A stretch of DNA of 60,000 nt from Symbiodinium natans. Its lineage: Eukaryota > Sar > Dinophyceae > Suessiales > Symbiodiniaceae. Position 1 is the first letter of the stretch; each line of letters begins with the position of its first letter. Made by a program: the position numbers and the translations under genes. The DNA lies in the NCBI GenBank assembly GCA_905221605.1, contig CAJNDS010002750.1:64001-124000 (forward strand), read 5' to 3'. This document shows, one piece after another, positions 1 to 12,245 of this stretch. The notes beneath the pieces are model-generated. The model saw only the letters and a list, made by a program, of their open reading frames with translations. It was not told where the DNA came from and did not search any database.

Positions 1-330
1 ACTGCAAATCAGCCGGAGTAAAACCAGAAGCGCTCCAACTCTAACTCCTCAAGTTACTGAAGCTATGGGCTCGTCATCATATTAGATGTTGGAAAGCTTC
101 CAGGCTGTATCCTCTAAGAGAACAGGCTGTATAGCCATTGCACGAGTCTCTTCAAAAACCGCTCGGTATTCAAACGCCTACGTGCGGGAAGGGGCGCTTA
201 GGGCAGCGTCGAATGACAGCCAGCACCAGGACCGTAGCCCAGGAAGCTCTCCTGACCCTCCGCACTGTCAGAACCAATGCAAGATATATAAGAAGCAATA
301 GAATCGACAGTTCGAGTTCGATCCGGCGGC

Positions 331-3300
331 TCAAGCTTCTCGCTCAGCGAAAGCAAACTCACAAGCCACCTTGCTTCCCTCATACACTTTCTGTTCAGCG
401 GCCTTGATGATGCTTTCATTCCTGGTTGACATGACAAGCATTGATGCACCGTCCGCACTTGAACCCACACAGACATCACACACACACACACGCTCACTAA
501 GCATAAATTTTGACCTCTTCAGCAAGGCGTCATGAGACGGAAGAGTGCCGATTGAGGCTCGATCAGCTGACCCAGCTTTTGAACAGCGTGTGGCACCTGC
601 TTAAAACTGCCATGTGCTGGTAATGGAAGGAAAGGCTTCTCTGAATGTTCCCCCGTGTGTTGACCCGTATGACGTCACATGCCTCGCGGCACTCGACGCT
701 GCCATCGCCAATCTCCTGGGCCCGCACAGCCGAGTGGGCTTCATGCGCACCCACGCGGCGGATGTGGAGCTTGGGAACCTCACGTTTACGAGAAAAGGGC
801 TGCCGAAAAAATCAGCAAACAAATCACAAAATGACCTGCCGGCATTTTCGGATGAGTTCAGCCATGAGTCTGGGAAGAACGCAAGCTCTGAAGGCTTTGT
901 CACCAGCCTCAAGTCCAAGTCTCCGGATGCCCAGCATCATCCGACATCATGACATGAACCACAAGCCTCTGCATCACTCCTTGATGCATCCTTGGAACAC
1001 ATCTGCCACACGGATCGCCAGGTCTGTGCACCGGAAGGCAGCAAAGTGTGAGTCGAAACGGAAGACCGTCACAGCCTGCACGGATGATAGAAACCTTATG
1101 CAGAAAGCCAGACCAAAGCGGATACTTGCTGATCCTGCGGGATTTTCACGACACAATTTCCGACGCTCCCCCAACAACCTCACACTCACCATCCTCCCGT
1201 CCTTCATACGAATTTACACTGAACGCCAAAAAAAGCTCCCTGAAGGAGGATCAGATCTCGGTGACGCCTTGGAACGCTGTCTTTCGACACTGGGAAACTT
1301 TGCATCGTTTTAAAGGACGAGTCCACGAGATTCCCATATTGTTCCCACAACCGTCAGACCAAAAAAACACGCCCGCCACGAAACTTGCTCCCACTTGTTG
1401 TTTCTGTCGACCCCCCCTGATTCCCCTGAGGGCAGCGTTCATGAGTATCCCAAAAAAACTACAAAGAAAGCGGACGCGATCCGACTCGATCCGACCCGTT
1501 CCGACTCGCTCCGACGCGGTCCGTCGCTCCTTCCAGTTCTCGGGCTCCTGGAGGAAGTCCAGGGCCTCTCTCTGACAAAGTGCAACGGTGCCCTCGCTGG
1601 TCGTCACCTCGTCCCACTCGAGTTCCAGACTCCTGAGTTTGGCGATGACGGCATCTGCGATGTGCTTGTGGTCTCCACAGTTCAGATAGATGCGGATGCG
1701 TTTGTCGCGAAGAAGTGGGGCAATCCCAGCCAGCAGCCCTGCCAGAAAGGCGCTCTGAGCACCCGCTCCCCCGACTGCAATAAGGAATCGCCGCGGCAGG
1801 TTGCGCTCAGATCGCTCAATCCGGGCTTTGCTGTCTGGAATAGCATTGAGGCACAGGTCGCTGGACACCCAGTGCCCCGCTAAGCGCAAGCTCTTTGCAG
1901 GGCAACCCATGTCCAAGAGCTTGTCGAAGTAAGACGGAGACTGGACCAAGTTCAGCGCACCAGGTACCAGGACAAAGTACCTCAAGACTCTGTCAGGTAA
2001 AACAAGAGATACAAAGCTTACAAGCATGGGCATTTCTGTGCCAGCGGGCTGTGGATAGTTGTCGAAGATCAAATTGATGACGTTTGTGCAGCCACAGGCC
2101 ACAGCCATGTTGCCGACAATTGGATGGGTGCTGATGACCTCAGCTATCAAGAGCCTAGTTAATTTGTGCAGAACCTGCATGAGATTCATTTGTGGCACCC
2201 GACCAACAAGCAGCAACGACCTACATATCAGCGATGCGAGTGGCTGGTACGTCTTTTGGAAATGCCGCCATTATTCCACGAATACGCTGAGCCAATGCCA
2301 GACAACATCCTTGGTGCTATTCAAAGCTGGTTCTGCGATTAGCAGAGGCATTGAAGCTGAGACTTTTCCTCTCAAGCCAAGGCAGGCAACATAATGAAAA
2401 CAGATATGGACAGATATGGACTGATATGGGACCAAAGACCCGGAGGGCATCGTAGGTATGTTTGAAGACAGCAGGTTTAAGCGTGCACTGCAGAATACTG
2501 CATAGGGCTCTTCCTCCTTGCATCCACATCTTGCACTTACGATACCTTCCTACGGACAACAAGGCTGGAACCTCCAGCAGTAGATTATCTACTCCCGGCT
2601 GCATCAGACGAAGGCAAAGAAGGTATCTATTTCACTACTGGGGCAAGAGCGTTGGGAGATTTTTAGTGCTGGCGGGTGGTCGCTTTGCACATCACGAGCC
2701 GGGTCGGAACACCACGGGACACCATATGCCGCATAAAGTTTGCAGTCGCGCCACTTCAGACTTTTGAGTTACTGAGCAGGCTTGGACGATCTTAGCATAC
2801 TTCAGCGCTGCCCTCGGAACCTGCCACTGCACTCTTCGCGCTGAATGGACAGAAGCGTGGTCTCTCAATGGGAACCTTGATACCGGGACGGCAAACAGCC
2901 TTTCGTGCAGCCTGGTGTCTCAGCGCATTTGCGTCACCTTGTAGCATCATTTTGCCCCACATCGCATCGAAGACACCACCAAGGTTGGAAGCAATGCGGG
3001 ACATGCGCGAGTACTGCCTCTCTCACGTGCAGGGGATAACACGTGCTGTCGTACTATTTTCTTGGAATGTTTCCTTAAAACCCGGTAAAGCTGTCCATCT
3101 GACAGTGCTGCAGGAAGCACTTGGCTGAAAAAGTCTAAACACAAGAGTCCAAAACCAAATTGAGTGGCTGGTCCATGTTGCGGACGACAGCGGCCTCAAC
3201 ACAGTCGGGGGAAAGGATGTCCAACAGGAAGGGCTTGCCCCCAAGCTCCAAGGCCCAGGTCAGGGCGGAGTAGGCAATGCGATGGTGGCCGTAGCCCATC

Positions 3301-3731
3301 CGAACGGATCCGACAATCACGGTCTTTTTCGTCTTCAAAGCTTCAGCTAGCGCTTTGAGACACTCCGGTGTGTTGCTCTGGCTCTGCTCCAGCAAGGATA
3401 GACCATCCACAATGGGAGATGGGACGACCTCCCACGCAACCTGCCGTTCCCAAGCATTGACCTTGGGAAACCCTGCAAAGGTCAGGCACATCATGCGACT
3501 GACATAGTTTCGGTCCCTGCATGAAGCTTCTAAGCCGACAAAGTCCTCTGTTTGCTTTTCCGGCCATGGCTTTCCATCTATCGCATCGAGAGCATCACCG
3601 CTCTCGCTGGGGCGGTTGCAGCACAAGCGGCAAAATGCACCCCCCATGGCTCTCGTCAAGCAGCTTGTTTTCACAAAACGGCTGATATCGGTTGATGCAT
3701 CATCAGTAGAAAGTGATGGCAACCAGCCCAT
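331..3731 (-). CDS. GT-B glycosyltransferase-like protein, multi-exon
   Basis: The protein probably transfers a sugar; donor and acceptor are unknown. Exons placed in minus order: about 3440-3169 (nucleotide-binding-type start, GSVRMGYGHHRIAY), 3017-2912 (SRIASNLGG), a tentative 18-bp exon 2571-2554, 2138-2050 (ISTHPIVGNMAVACG, FDNYP), 1980 to about 1530 (YFVLVPGALNLVQSPSY, then RRFLIAVGGAGAQ, a second glycine-rich loop), 1075-999 (FDSHFAAFRCTDLAIR), 907-871 (TKPSELAFFP), 778-683 (RRVGAHEAHSAVRAQEIGDG), 596-565 and 421-331 with the stop. Frames join without a break across these exons. Two Rossmann-like halves with glycine loops fit the GT-B fold of MurG and MGDG synthase. From memory the whole motif order is closer to uncharacterised bacterial proteins than to plant MGDG synthases. 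The open frame runs up to 3731, where a Met could start the protein, but it may instead continue from the kinase upstream. Family is fairly sure; substrate is not. Confidence 0.72.
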
Positions 3732-3798
3732 TCCACATGCAGCGCAAGCTCCACTTAACGAGGAGGGAACTGTTCAGGGACCTGAGATTCCCTGGCGC

Positions 3799-6700
3799 AC
3801 ATGGACACACCGGCCGCCCACATGTCGACCGGAAATCCATAGCCACGGCTATGAACCGGCATCATGTGCTGCTCGGGCCTTGCATGCTCGATGGTGCGAC
3901 AGCTTCCATCAGCTTCCCATACTCTTGCACGCTGCTGCCAACTGCCGCTTCTCCGAAACTGCAACGTTTCAGTGCTGCTACTACATCCCAAGGCTGGAGC
4001 GCCATGAAGGCGGGCGTGCCGCATTTGTCTGTCAAGATACTGCCTGATGCAAACTCGGACAGAATGCCCTGTTCTGACGATGATGCTGAGTGCCTGCTGG
4101 CAAGTGCACCGCCAGGCCGAAGTCCGACAGCTTCAAAGTGGAGTCCTCAACAGCTGTCACCGAGATAGCATTTCCTCTCAGACCGTGTTGTGAGCTGAGT
4201 CGCAATGCGCATCCCAGCGCTCTGACAAATCGAAACAAACCCTGTAAACTTCGCATGGGCCGGGCGGAACGCAAATGTGCATGTGCACAGCCCGCTAAGG
4301 CCCCAACCCCCAGAACCATGAAGTTGTCAGGCCTCAGGGCATAGTGGAAATCCTATAGAGATGCAAAGCTGACTGGAGTGAACAAGGACGTGGACTTGAT
4401 GTCCCGGTGGCATATGCCTGCAATGTGCCAAGCGGATGCAGGGGAGGTGACCGGCAACCCTATGCACAGTGATGCACTTCATGCCCAAGCCTTTGCTATG
4501 CAGATGGTTCAGAGCTTCGCCTGGCCGTGAGCCACGCGACCGTCCCTTTCTTGCTCCATACGGTGTTGCGAAATGAGCCGGCAAAACACATCTGTCGCAT
4601 CCACTCAGCCGTATCCTCCTCTTTGATGACCTGTCTGAAGAGTCTGAACCAGTCAATCGAGTGCAATCACGTCAGCAACATGAAGCCAGCTACCGAGGAG
4701 TCGACCGGTCCAAGCTCTCGGACCTGTCACGAAAAACTAATTTGCATTAATCTGCATATGTTTACGTTTGCTTGCATGTGCTTCCCCTTGTGTACACCTT
4801 TCGACTCGAAAACATTGGAGATTTCTTGCCTTGTCGCCAAAGTCACCTCCGTCGCAGTACTCCAATGCCAAATAGATGCTGGCTTGGTCCTGCACCGCCA
4901 GTCACCAGCAATGTCAAAACATCTCAGATCTGATCAGAACTCTCACCAATGTGCATCGAGGCAACGTCCGCGACGATGCTTCATGCATAGTGGCTTGTAC
5001 AATTTGGGACAACGTGTCACACGTCTTGCCTGTGGCCTTCTGCTATCTTTTCTCCAATTACTTGTCCGGGGCAGCCAGCTGATCACGGGATAACGGTTGG
5101 TCCCTTAAACCCACTGAACAAAATTTCCTCAATGAGATCCTCTTCCTTAACCCAATAAGGGAAAGCATTATCTCATCACACACACACAGATGCCGCATTT
5201 GGAGAGATGCAACGGCACAACACGCACTCTACACTGGCGTCCTCGAAGGTGTCGTACAGCTTGGTGATGTACTCGTGTGAGCAAGCCTGCAACTTCCATG
5301 CACTACGCATCGCTCATCGCTAAGCTGAGAACTCGCTCGAAAGGGAAATGTGTCAACTATTGTCAAATGTCAAGTGCCTTCATCATCGAAACCTCTCTTT
5401 CAATGTCTTGGCGCTTGACCTCAATGGAGCACAAAACCGCTTAAGTGGAGTGATTGGAGTCCCTCGCATGAGAACGTGTTGACATCATGTCACCATGTAT
5501 GACGTCATTGTGGACGAGCACCCTCTCAAGAGGCTCAGGCAAGCCAGGACTGCGCCGAAGTCTGAGAGAGTGGCACCGCGCTTTGGCATGCTGGCTTTGT
5601 CCATCTGCTTGACGGCGACCTTGCATGCTACAGAATCACCGAAATTCATGCAAGGAATCGTTGGTAAAATTCTTGCGAGCGAATTCGAGGCAGAGTGCGC
5701 TCTATGCAGAGAAAGCTCTAGGACAAAACACTGATGTAACAATGATGTAAACCCGCATAGGAAACAGCAATCGAAGGTGTTGACCCCCAAGATGTGTGAT
5801 CCCCACCCCGCTTCTGCTATCCCAGGAGCTCTCCGAGCCGAAGTGTCATGCTTGGGTCGGAAATACATGCCCTGGACTCTAGACCGGCCCTAAACCCAGC
5901 TTCATGAAGGTACACATTGAAATCAATTTCTACATCTGTCAGGAAGTTTCGCACAGCAACCTGCATCTGTCCGGCTACGCCTTCTGCCATGGTGGATCTG
6001 GGAAAGTGGGGGGGGGGTTTGGGCTTGCAGCACTACGCCTATTGAGGCCCAATCATTTACAAGTCAGCATCTTCTTTCCGGCACAAACAGGTGCCCCGCT
6101 ACTTCATCACACCCACAGATAAACAGACACACGCACACACACACACACACACACAGGCACTGAGGCAACGTCTGTCATGCCACTCTTTCGATGCTTTGCT
6201 CGCCAAACTGTGCCGAAGCTTCCCTGTCCCAATTTCACCTGTCTGCTCTGACATGGAAAAGAGTGAGGTTGCACAAGCTGGTGCTGCATCCAGAGCGTTG
6301 ACAACACCAGCGAATCCTAGCAAACATCTTTCCGAGGCAACAAGCAAAGCGACGCGATGTTGTCTTCATCTGGATTTGCAGAGATCATGTACCACAGCGG
6401 TGCAAGTTCCAGCCTTCTGCACAAAATAAATTTCATCGAGCTTCTCCCGGCCGCCAACCTAGTCACGAGCAGAAGATGTTGCAGGGTTGGTTGGCAACCT
6501 TTTTTCAGCTGCGAACTACAGCACTGTCAGAAGATTCGTAACGTGTTGGCAGCTTTGCTCTTTACATGCTAGCGGGAACAAGCCCGACCGTTTTACTCGC
6601 ACCTGAGGGTGCCAGCAGGGCGGTCTCACAATCATGGACCCGGTGCTTCTGGAATCTTCTGGACATTTCAGTGAGTCAAGCAGAACATAAGCGTTCCCCC

Positions 6701-6965
6701 AAAATGCCTATAGCACAATGTGTGAAGATGCTTAGATATGGACATGCAATAAAGACATATGTAAGTATACACGCACAAACACATCAAAATAATGCAAATA
6801 AACACACACACACATGTGCATATGTGTATACACATATTCCACAATACTTGGGACACATATGCACATAGACTTGCGTACCTGGGTTGTGAGACGCGCTCTG
6901 CGTGAGATGATGCTTTGGTTAAATTGGTACCTGTCCTGATGGAGACTGACAAACGCTGAATCCAT
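3799..6965 (-). CDS. Serine/threonine protein kinase, 13 exons placed
   Basis: An ATP-dependent protein kinase of the CAMK/CDPK-like type. Exons in minus order: 6965-6879 (Met start, QDRYQF), 6238-6170 (glycine loop LGQGSFGTVWRAKH), 5619-5575 (VAVKQMDK, catalytic Lys), 5419-5378 (REVSMMK, helix C Glu), 5286-5239 (ITKLYDTFED), 4889-4830 (hinge LALEYCDGGDFGD), 4630-4579, 4520-4491 (ALNHLHSK), 4417-4396 (ICHRDI), 4332-4302 (PDNFMVLG), 4145-4094 (LKLSDFGLAVHLPA), 4043-4001 (CGTPAFM) and 3878 to about 3799 (PEQHMMP, then GYGFPVDMWAAGVSM). All catalytic residues of HRDIKPDN, DFG and APE are present once spliced. Donors are GC in nine of the twelve introns and GT in three; all acceptors are AG|G. 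The last part of the C-lobe was not placed with certainty: it may lie in the open frame below 3731, fused to the glycosyltransferase. The Met at 6965 is the first in-frame start seen in exon 1. Confidence 0.88.
6127..6155. repeat. (CA)n microsatellite
   Basis: A nearly pure CA run inside the kinase intron between the glycine-loop exon and the catalytic-lysine exon. Confidence 0.9.
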
Positions 6966-6999
6966 CGCACGTAGCGTTGCAAGCTGCCAGATTTATTGT

Positions 7000-9900
7000 C
7001 AGTCTCTGTTTGTCCTGCCAGTGGCCTTGACTGGATGCGGCGCAAATACAACGGCTGGCCTGCCCCATGTCAGCGTGAACCCAGGGGACCTGCACAGCAA
7101 AGACAAACAGGGTGGCCTCGAAATATGACTGCAACGAGCCGTGGGTCCTGGCCTTGGAAGGCCTTCCTCACGCTGGCAGTGGCCTCTGCATTTCGTGCGT
7201 TCCGACTAGAGATCCATGACAGATTCAATTGTGAGTCGGCCAGCTGCGCATGGTCAACTGCCTTGCTGCACGTATCTGCAAGTGAAAAACCGGTTCCAAG
7301 GGCCGGGCAAACTGGCGATCCTGCCCTTTTCGAAGGGGAGCACACGGGAGGTCTCATCCCCAAGGTTCCGTGCATGAAACTCAGAGCCAAGTCAGCGAGT
7401 GAGGTTGCGCTACTGCCATTCAGCAGAGGCAGGCATGTACGATAAGAAGACAAATATAAGCGTGCTTGAACGTCCCAGGGAAAAAGCCACTCGCACCAAC
7501 TTCCCCTAAATCACCAATTTGCAGAGGGGGGTCTAAGGGTGTATAGGGTGGAGGTCCGTGCCCCTTTAGAGGATATGGTGATCCCCAACAACTCTCAATC
7601 CTCATTTTTTGTGTTTACGGTGAAAGATGGTGAAAGGTTGAAGGTTTGTGCTTCAGGGCTTGTGGGGTGCCCTCAGCATCTACAATACTCACGTAAATCT
7701 TGGGAAGGGCACAAGACGCGTAGCAGCAACCACAATATCGAAAAAACAAATCGCGAATCCAACCTGAGTTCAATCACGCGACCCTTTTTGCGATGTCCTG
7801 TACACTCTTGCGCATTACTTCACACCTGCGGCAGCATCTAAACGAAACTGGGTTTGTAGTCTAACTCACACCTGACGATCTCCTTGCGCAGGTCGTGAAA
7901 GCGTGAAAGCAAGAGCCAGGCTGGCAACTCGCAAGTGCCCCATTCAGACAGGCTCCAAGCAGCTGTAGTCAGCAAGAGAAGGCGCTGAGAACAGTAGCGA
8001 AGCAGCGCGCAGCTTTACTACAGTGGCCAATGCAGGTGACTGCAAGAATGAGCAACTTTGCTATAGGGACTTTCGGTACTACAGGTAGTGGCCGTCTCAT
8101 GAAACAAACCTCTGCTAGGAAAGCAGGAGATTGAACCTTGCAGGTGCATCAAACAAATTGGGGGTTCTCGAATTAATTAATGTGTGGCAGAGCAGGAAAT
8201 GACCACATCTGATATGTCTTGCTGTGCCCATATTGGCATCGGAGCGTGTCTCGACGGAATGTTGTGCATGCCAGGCCCTGGGGCCAGCCAGTATGTGAGC
8301 TGCGTACTGCCTTATGCAAAGTACATCCTAACGTCCTTGTGCTAATGTGCTCTGCCAGGTAGGGACGTCTGCCCACAACGCCCGTGTGACACTCACCGGA
8401 GGATCTCAGGGATCTGCCTTGCGCAACAGGCCATTCCAGTATCCCGATTGCTTGAGTGACTAAGTTACAAGGCTCGGTTCTAATGGCGTCGGCCTTCTAC
8501 AATAGCATGGCAGAGTCACCAACAAGCTGAACCTGGCCTTTTTCAGTGGCTGGTCCTTTGTTGCAGTGCCACCTGGGCACAGGGACATGCTCAAACATCT
8601 GTTGTTTGGTATGGCAGGCTGGCATGTCTGCTGCTTTCCAAAGGCAAGTCCCACATCGAAAGCGGAGGGTGGGGATTTGGATTCCCGTGATATGATGTCC
8701 TATCAGCGGGGACGACTGAGCGCATGGGCCACATCTCTGGCCGAGATCCACGCTGATCCGTGTCTGGGGCGGGCCGCAACCGAGAAGTTGAAGAAGCCGC
8801 CTGGGTTCGCATAGAGTCGGGTGCAGAACCCTAGAGGCCTCAACCTTTTGAAGCTGCACATCGTTCAACAATAATTGCAACTTTTCATATGCTGCTCCGC
8901 TGAATGCGGCTAGCGTGGGCAAGCGGAAACAGCCGCCCTGGAATCATTCCTGAGGTCATCGCAGCAGAAGGTCCTGCAACACACCAGGCACGGATCGAAC
9001 CTCAGATGCTGGCCTAATTGACCTACCACAGAAGTCACATGGAAAGAAACTCCAGGATCTGTGCCGGCTGGGACTCAGGTGCGGACAGAAGGGTTGCTAA
9101 CCATCTCATATAACACCTTCGCCACAGAGCCAGAATCACATCTGACAACAGGACACAAGGACGATCAAGCATGCTTCTCTAGTTGAGCTCTACCCATGTA
9201 GTAGGAGGCTGGCATCGGTGTTCGCAGTCAGCTGCTCAAGGATCTTTTCCTTAATATCTTGGAGGCCAAACCTCAGCAGGCTACAGTCATGTCACGGCGC
9301 ATGGACCAGAGCCCTTTATGACCCTTCTAAGCGCGCTTCTCCTCACAGGCTGCCAGGCGGTCCAGCAGGTTCGCTGTAGTCAGATTCCGTGCCAACCAGC
9401 GCGCTGCCTGGCCACCAGCATCTTGCAGACAAGGTACTTCGATGCCTTACATTGCCTCACACCACTCTCACACCTCACGACTTCAAATCCCAGCCTTGCC
9501 TTACCACCATCTCTCATTCGCAGGTCTTCATAGGTGGAGGCTTTACGGCGACATCATAACTGCACTGTCACGAACTGTCTTCGCGAACAGTCTAGTGCCT
9601 AGTGAGCCCTACGTCCTGCGAAGCCCTGCTGCGCTTTCGCTTCAACCACGCCGAGCTGTCAGATTCTTTCAGGAGCTCTCGGAGCACTCTAGACTCCAGG
9701 TACATCAAACCTTCTGGGCGCAATCACATTCAGCTGATCTTGTAAACCAAAGGTGAGCAGCTTCCAGCAGGTTCAACAACTCCACCGAGGCGCGAAACGT
9801 CAAGTGCCATCGCCATGCCGACTAAGCTTTGAGTGGTGTGCTTAAGCAAGAGTTGCAAGTCGTTCCAGATCGACGTGGCAGGTTCAAGACCGTAAGTATG

Positions 9901-10280
9901 AACCACGCTTCGTAATGCTCAGTTCCTGCCGAAATTTCCGGCACATAGCTTGTTCACGTCGGATGCAACGGAGATGTTCCAACAAATGCCATGGCATGCA
10001 TCCCTCAGACATTCTCGTTGAGGTCGACTTGGAAAAAACTGCCGGTGCCGATTCTTGATAGCGGGAGTTGTCCAAGACTGGTCGACGTGCCAGGGCTCCT
10101 GCAATCCCTGGCGTTCCCAGGAGGCACAGGATCTGATGAGCGCCGCATGCCGCGGAGACGTTTGTATCACGAAAACTTTGTTAACTCCACGAAAATGTAG
10201 GCTCTTCGATCTAAAGTTGCCCCAGGTGACGTCAAGGACCTCAGTGCCAGGCTCATTCAACAATTCAAGCTGTCGTGCTT
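7000..10280. other. Mostly unassigned region between kinase and methyltransferase
   Basis: No gene recognised. Short minus-strand open stretches look weakly coding, for example around 7200-7450 and 8800-8920 (YEKLQLLLNDVQLQKVEA), but none can be tied to a family or a clean exon chain. A minus-strand open stretch at 10200-10330 (LLNEPGTEVLDVTWGN) may be a 3' exon of the methyltransferase. The segment 7520-8480 shows nothing clear, and 9300-9770 holds only short frames. Confidence 0.3.
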
Positions 10281-10379
10281 TGCCAGTACTAGTAGCTGCC
10301 AAAACAAATTGGCAAGCACTTCGCACGAAACATTGTGTGCTGCTTGAACCAAAGTTGCACCATGGAGGATGACACAACA

Positions 10380-10813
10380 GCCTCCTTGCCAAATTCTGTG
10401 TGCAAATCTACGAGGTGTCGCTTCCTCCCAAAGAGTAGTTGCCCGTGATGAGGTATCTGCGATGCGTCCAGCTCAAAGGACCACTGGTGCATGCCGCTGA
10501 AGTTCATGTGGGAAGCTTCATCCCTGCACTCACAGCATGTACTCGAAGTAACTAGTTGGATCACCAATTTGCAGAAGTTTCTGAACCTAGTCGCAGGGTG
10601 AACCGCTGAAGCCCTTAAACCCTTGTACCTGGCATGGCGAAGAAGCACCTGGCCACCGGGTCGTGTCACCTCGCAAAGGGCAAACAGTACCCGCGCAACA
10701 GTCTTCTCAACTTTCAGCATGACATTCTCTGACCCGTGCGCCTTAAGCATCTCCCTTATGGCACGGGTTGGCTGCAAAGCGTGGTCCAAAGCGTTGCGAA
10801 CATGAACTAGATC
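10380..10813 (-). CDS. SAM-dependent methyltransferase domain (class I), partial
   Basis: Exons in minus order: 10813-10742 (DLVHVRNALDHALQPTRAI), 10669-10629 (TRPGGQVLLRHA) and 10523 to about 10380 (MNFSGMHQWSFELD, later GRKRHLVDLHTEFG). Introns are GC-AG then GT-AG, and frames join exactly. The order 'V-x-RNALDH ... MLK-VTRPGGQVLLRHAR ... GMHQWSFELD' is the second half of the Rossmann methyltransferase fold of the methyltransferase type-11 class: after the catalytic-side motif, the 'PGG' turn before strand 5, then a strand bearing H-Q-W. The SAM-binding first half (ExGCGxG) was not found and should lie upstream of 10813. Substrate unknown. What lies downstream, including the exon-like stretch at 10200-10330, is uncertain. 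Confidence 0.7.
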
Positions 10814-10925
10814 CTCAGTAGGTCATCGCTGGGGCATCGCAATCATTGACGACAAGAATCTCAATACTACATTCTGTCTGAATTATGTCCTGGTGACAAA
10901 AGCGCATGAGATGGCTCCACATGCG

Positions 10926-11213
10926 TCAGGCTATCTGTTCTATTGTCCCAGCATGGCCGACAGCATGCCAAGACGCAAAATACTGCTGAGGGAAGCATGT
11001 GCTCAGCGCCTTCGACACAGCTGGCGGAATGTCTTGTGTCACCACGAACAGACTTGATGCATCCGTGAAGGTGATTCGAAGATTTTGGTGACCATGGAGA
11101 AGTATTTTTGTGACTGCCAGATGAGGGATGCTGGCATGCATCACCTTTAACTTGTTGAGGAGGAGAACATATTTACCAGCAGAACATCTGAAAACAGTTG
11201 GCTCCGCCTCCAA
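10926..11213 (-). CDS. Possible exon, unrecognised protein
   Basis: An open minus-strand stretch whose middle looks like ordinary folded protein (ITFTDASSLFVVTQDIPPAV, then LSTCFPQQYFASW). It lies just upstream of the methyltransferase exons on the same strand and could belong to that gene or to another. I recognise no family. Confidence 0.3.
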   Translation of the reverse strand: MEAEPTVFRCSAGKYVLLLNKLKVMHASIPHLAVTKILLHGHQNLRITFTDASSLFVVTQDIPPAVSKALSTCFPQQYFASWHAVGHAGTIEQIA

Positions 11214-11618
11214 TGTGCAGCGTGTCAGCTTTTTCGGAGGTGAAAGGTCCAGCGCATAGTAAAGGCCTGTGGTTGATCAGGTTGGGCAAACATCAAATGT
11301 TGAGCAAATCAACTTCTTCCAATATACAAAACCATGCCTTGGTACAAATCAGCCAAGCCATCTGTCGAGACCACTTCGATCGTCCCGCCAGGGCCTTGGC
11401 ATCTTAGGTCTACTGATCACCCCGATCAACCATCAGCAACAAAACACACACATGGCGAACACACACACACACACACATGGCGAGTGCAACAATGCCCTTT
11501 GTTTCGTTTTGCTGCGTGGCAGTCTGCTGCATTCGGAAGATGTCTTACTGGCAAGCATTAGGCGTTTGATACCGTCCGCGAAGACCCGTTCGTTTACACA
11601 GTTGCGCCCAGACCAGCT

Positions 11619-12245
11619 GTGATCTCGACCGTGGCTGCGCAGCTCTTGGGTCGTTGGCAGTGTTCTCTCCCCTCTTTCCGTTTAGGGCGCAGCCTGCAGC
11701 GCGACCAGCCGCCACTTCCACTGGATAATTCTACTGCATCACAAGGAGCACAGATCGTGATCCTTTGTACTCGAAGGACGGGCGTAGACATGGACTTAAC
11801 TGAGGTGAACCCCTTAGCTGTGGGGCGTTTCGCTTTTTTTGCCGACCTCTACAAGCTAGAACCAAGGGGGCGAGAAATATGCAAAGCAGCCAGTGTCAGA
11901 CCTCGTTCGGCCTTTCCCAGGGCGCGTCGAAATTGGGCATTTTTGGCTTGGCGCTTTTGCAAAGAGAATCCCAGGCTTGAAGGAGCAGCACGCTTTCCAA
12001 TGCCAACGCGCATGCGGCGTCGGACTCAAATGATGCAGGACATCCTGCGCAAGGAGGCTCAGGCTGTCGAGATCGGTGAGGAGACTGAGGCTCAAGGAAG
12101 GGCAAGTTCCCAAGAGCTAAGACCTTCTGCCTTTTTTTCCTTGACTGATGTGATCAGCAGCATTGCCACAAATGAACATGCTGATCCTTCATGCCATGAG
12201 CATGCGCTGCTCACATTTGATGAAAACCGTCCCGTTGTCGCCTAG
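11619..12245 (+). CDS. Possible plus-strand ORF, 208 residues, unrecognised
   Basis: One of the longer open frames outside the repeat regions, and on the opposite strand from the recognised genes. The C-terminal half is charged (DILRKEAQAVEIGEETEAQ). I see no domain. It may be an exon of a plus-strand gene or a chance frame; minus-strand frames across it are short. Confidence 0.25.
   Translation: MISTVAAQLLGRWQCSLPSFRLGRSLQRDQPPLPLDNSTASQGAQIVILCTRRTGVDMDLTEVNPLAVGRFAFFADLYKLEPRGREICKAASVRPRSAFPRARRNWAFLAWRFCKENPRLEGAARFPMPTRMRRRTQMMQDILRKEAQAVEIGEETEAQGRASSQELRPSAFFSLTDVISSIATNEHADPSCHEHALLTFDENRPVVA

Noticed and set aside
3985-4010. Apparent loss of Pro in the kinase APE motif (FMALQ)
   Set aside because: A GC donor at ATGGC|GC joins to CCCGAG and gives FMAPEQ.
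4360-4420. Apparent dead kinase: HRDIK followed by STS, without the catalytic Asn
   Set aside because: That frame reads into an intron. Splicing at ATCAA|GT to AG|GCCTGAC restores HRDIKPDN.
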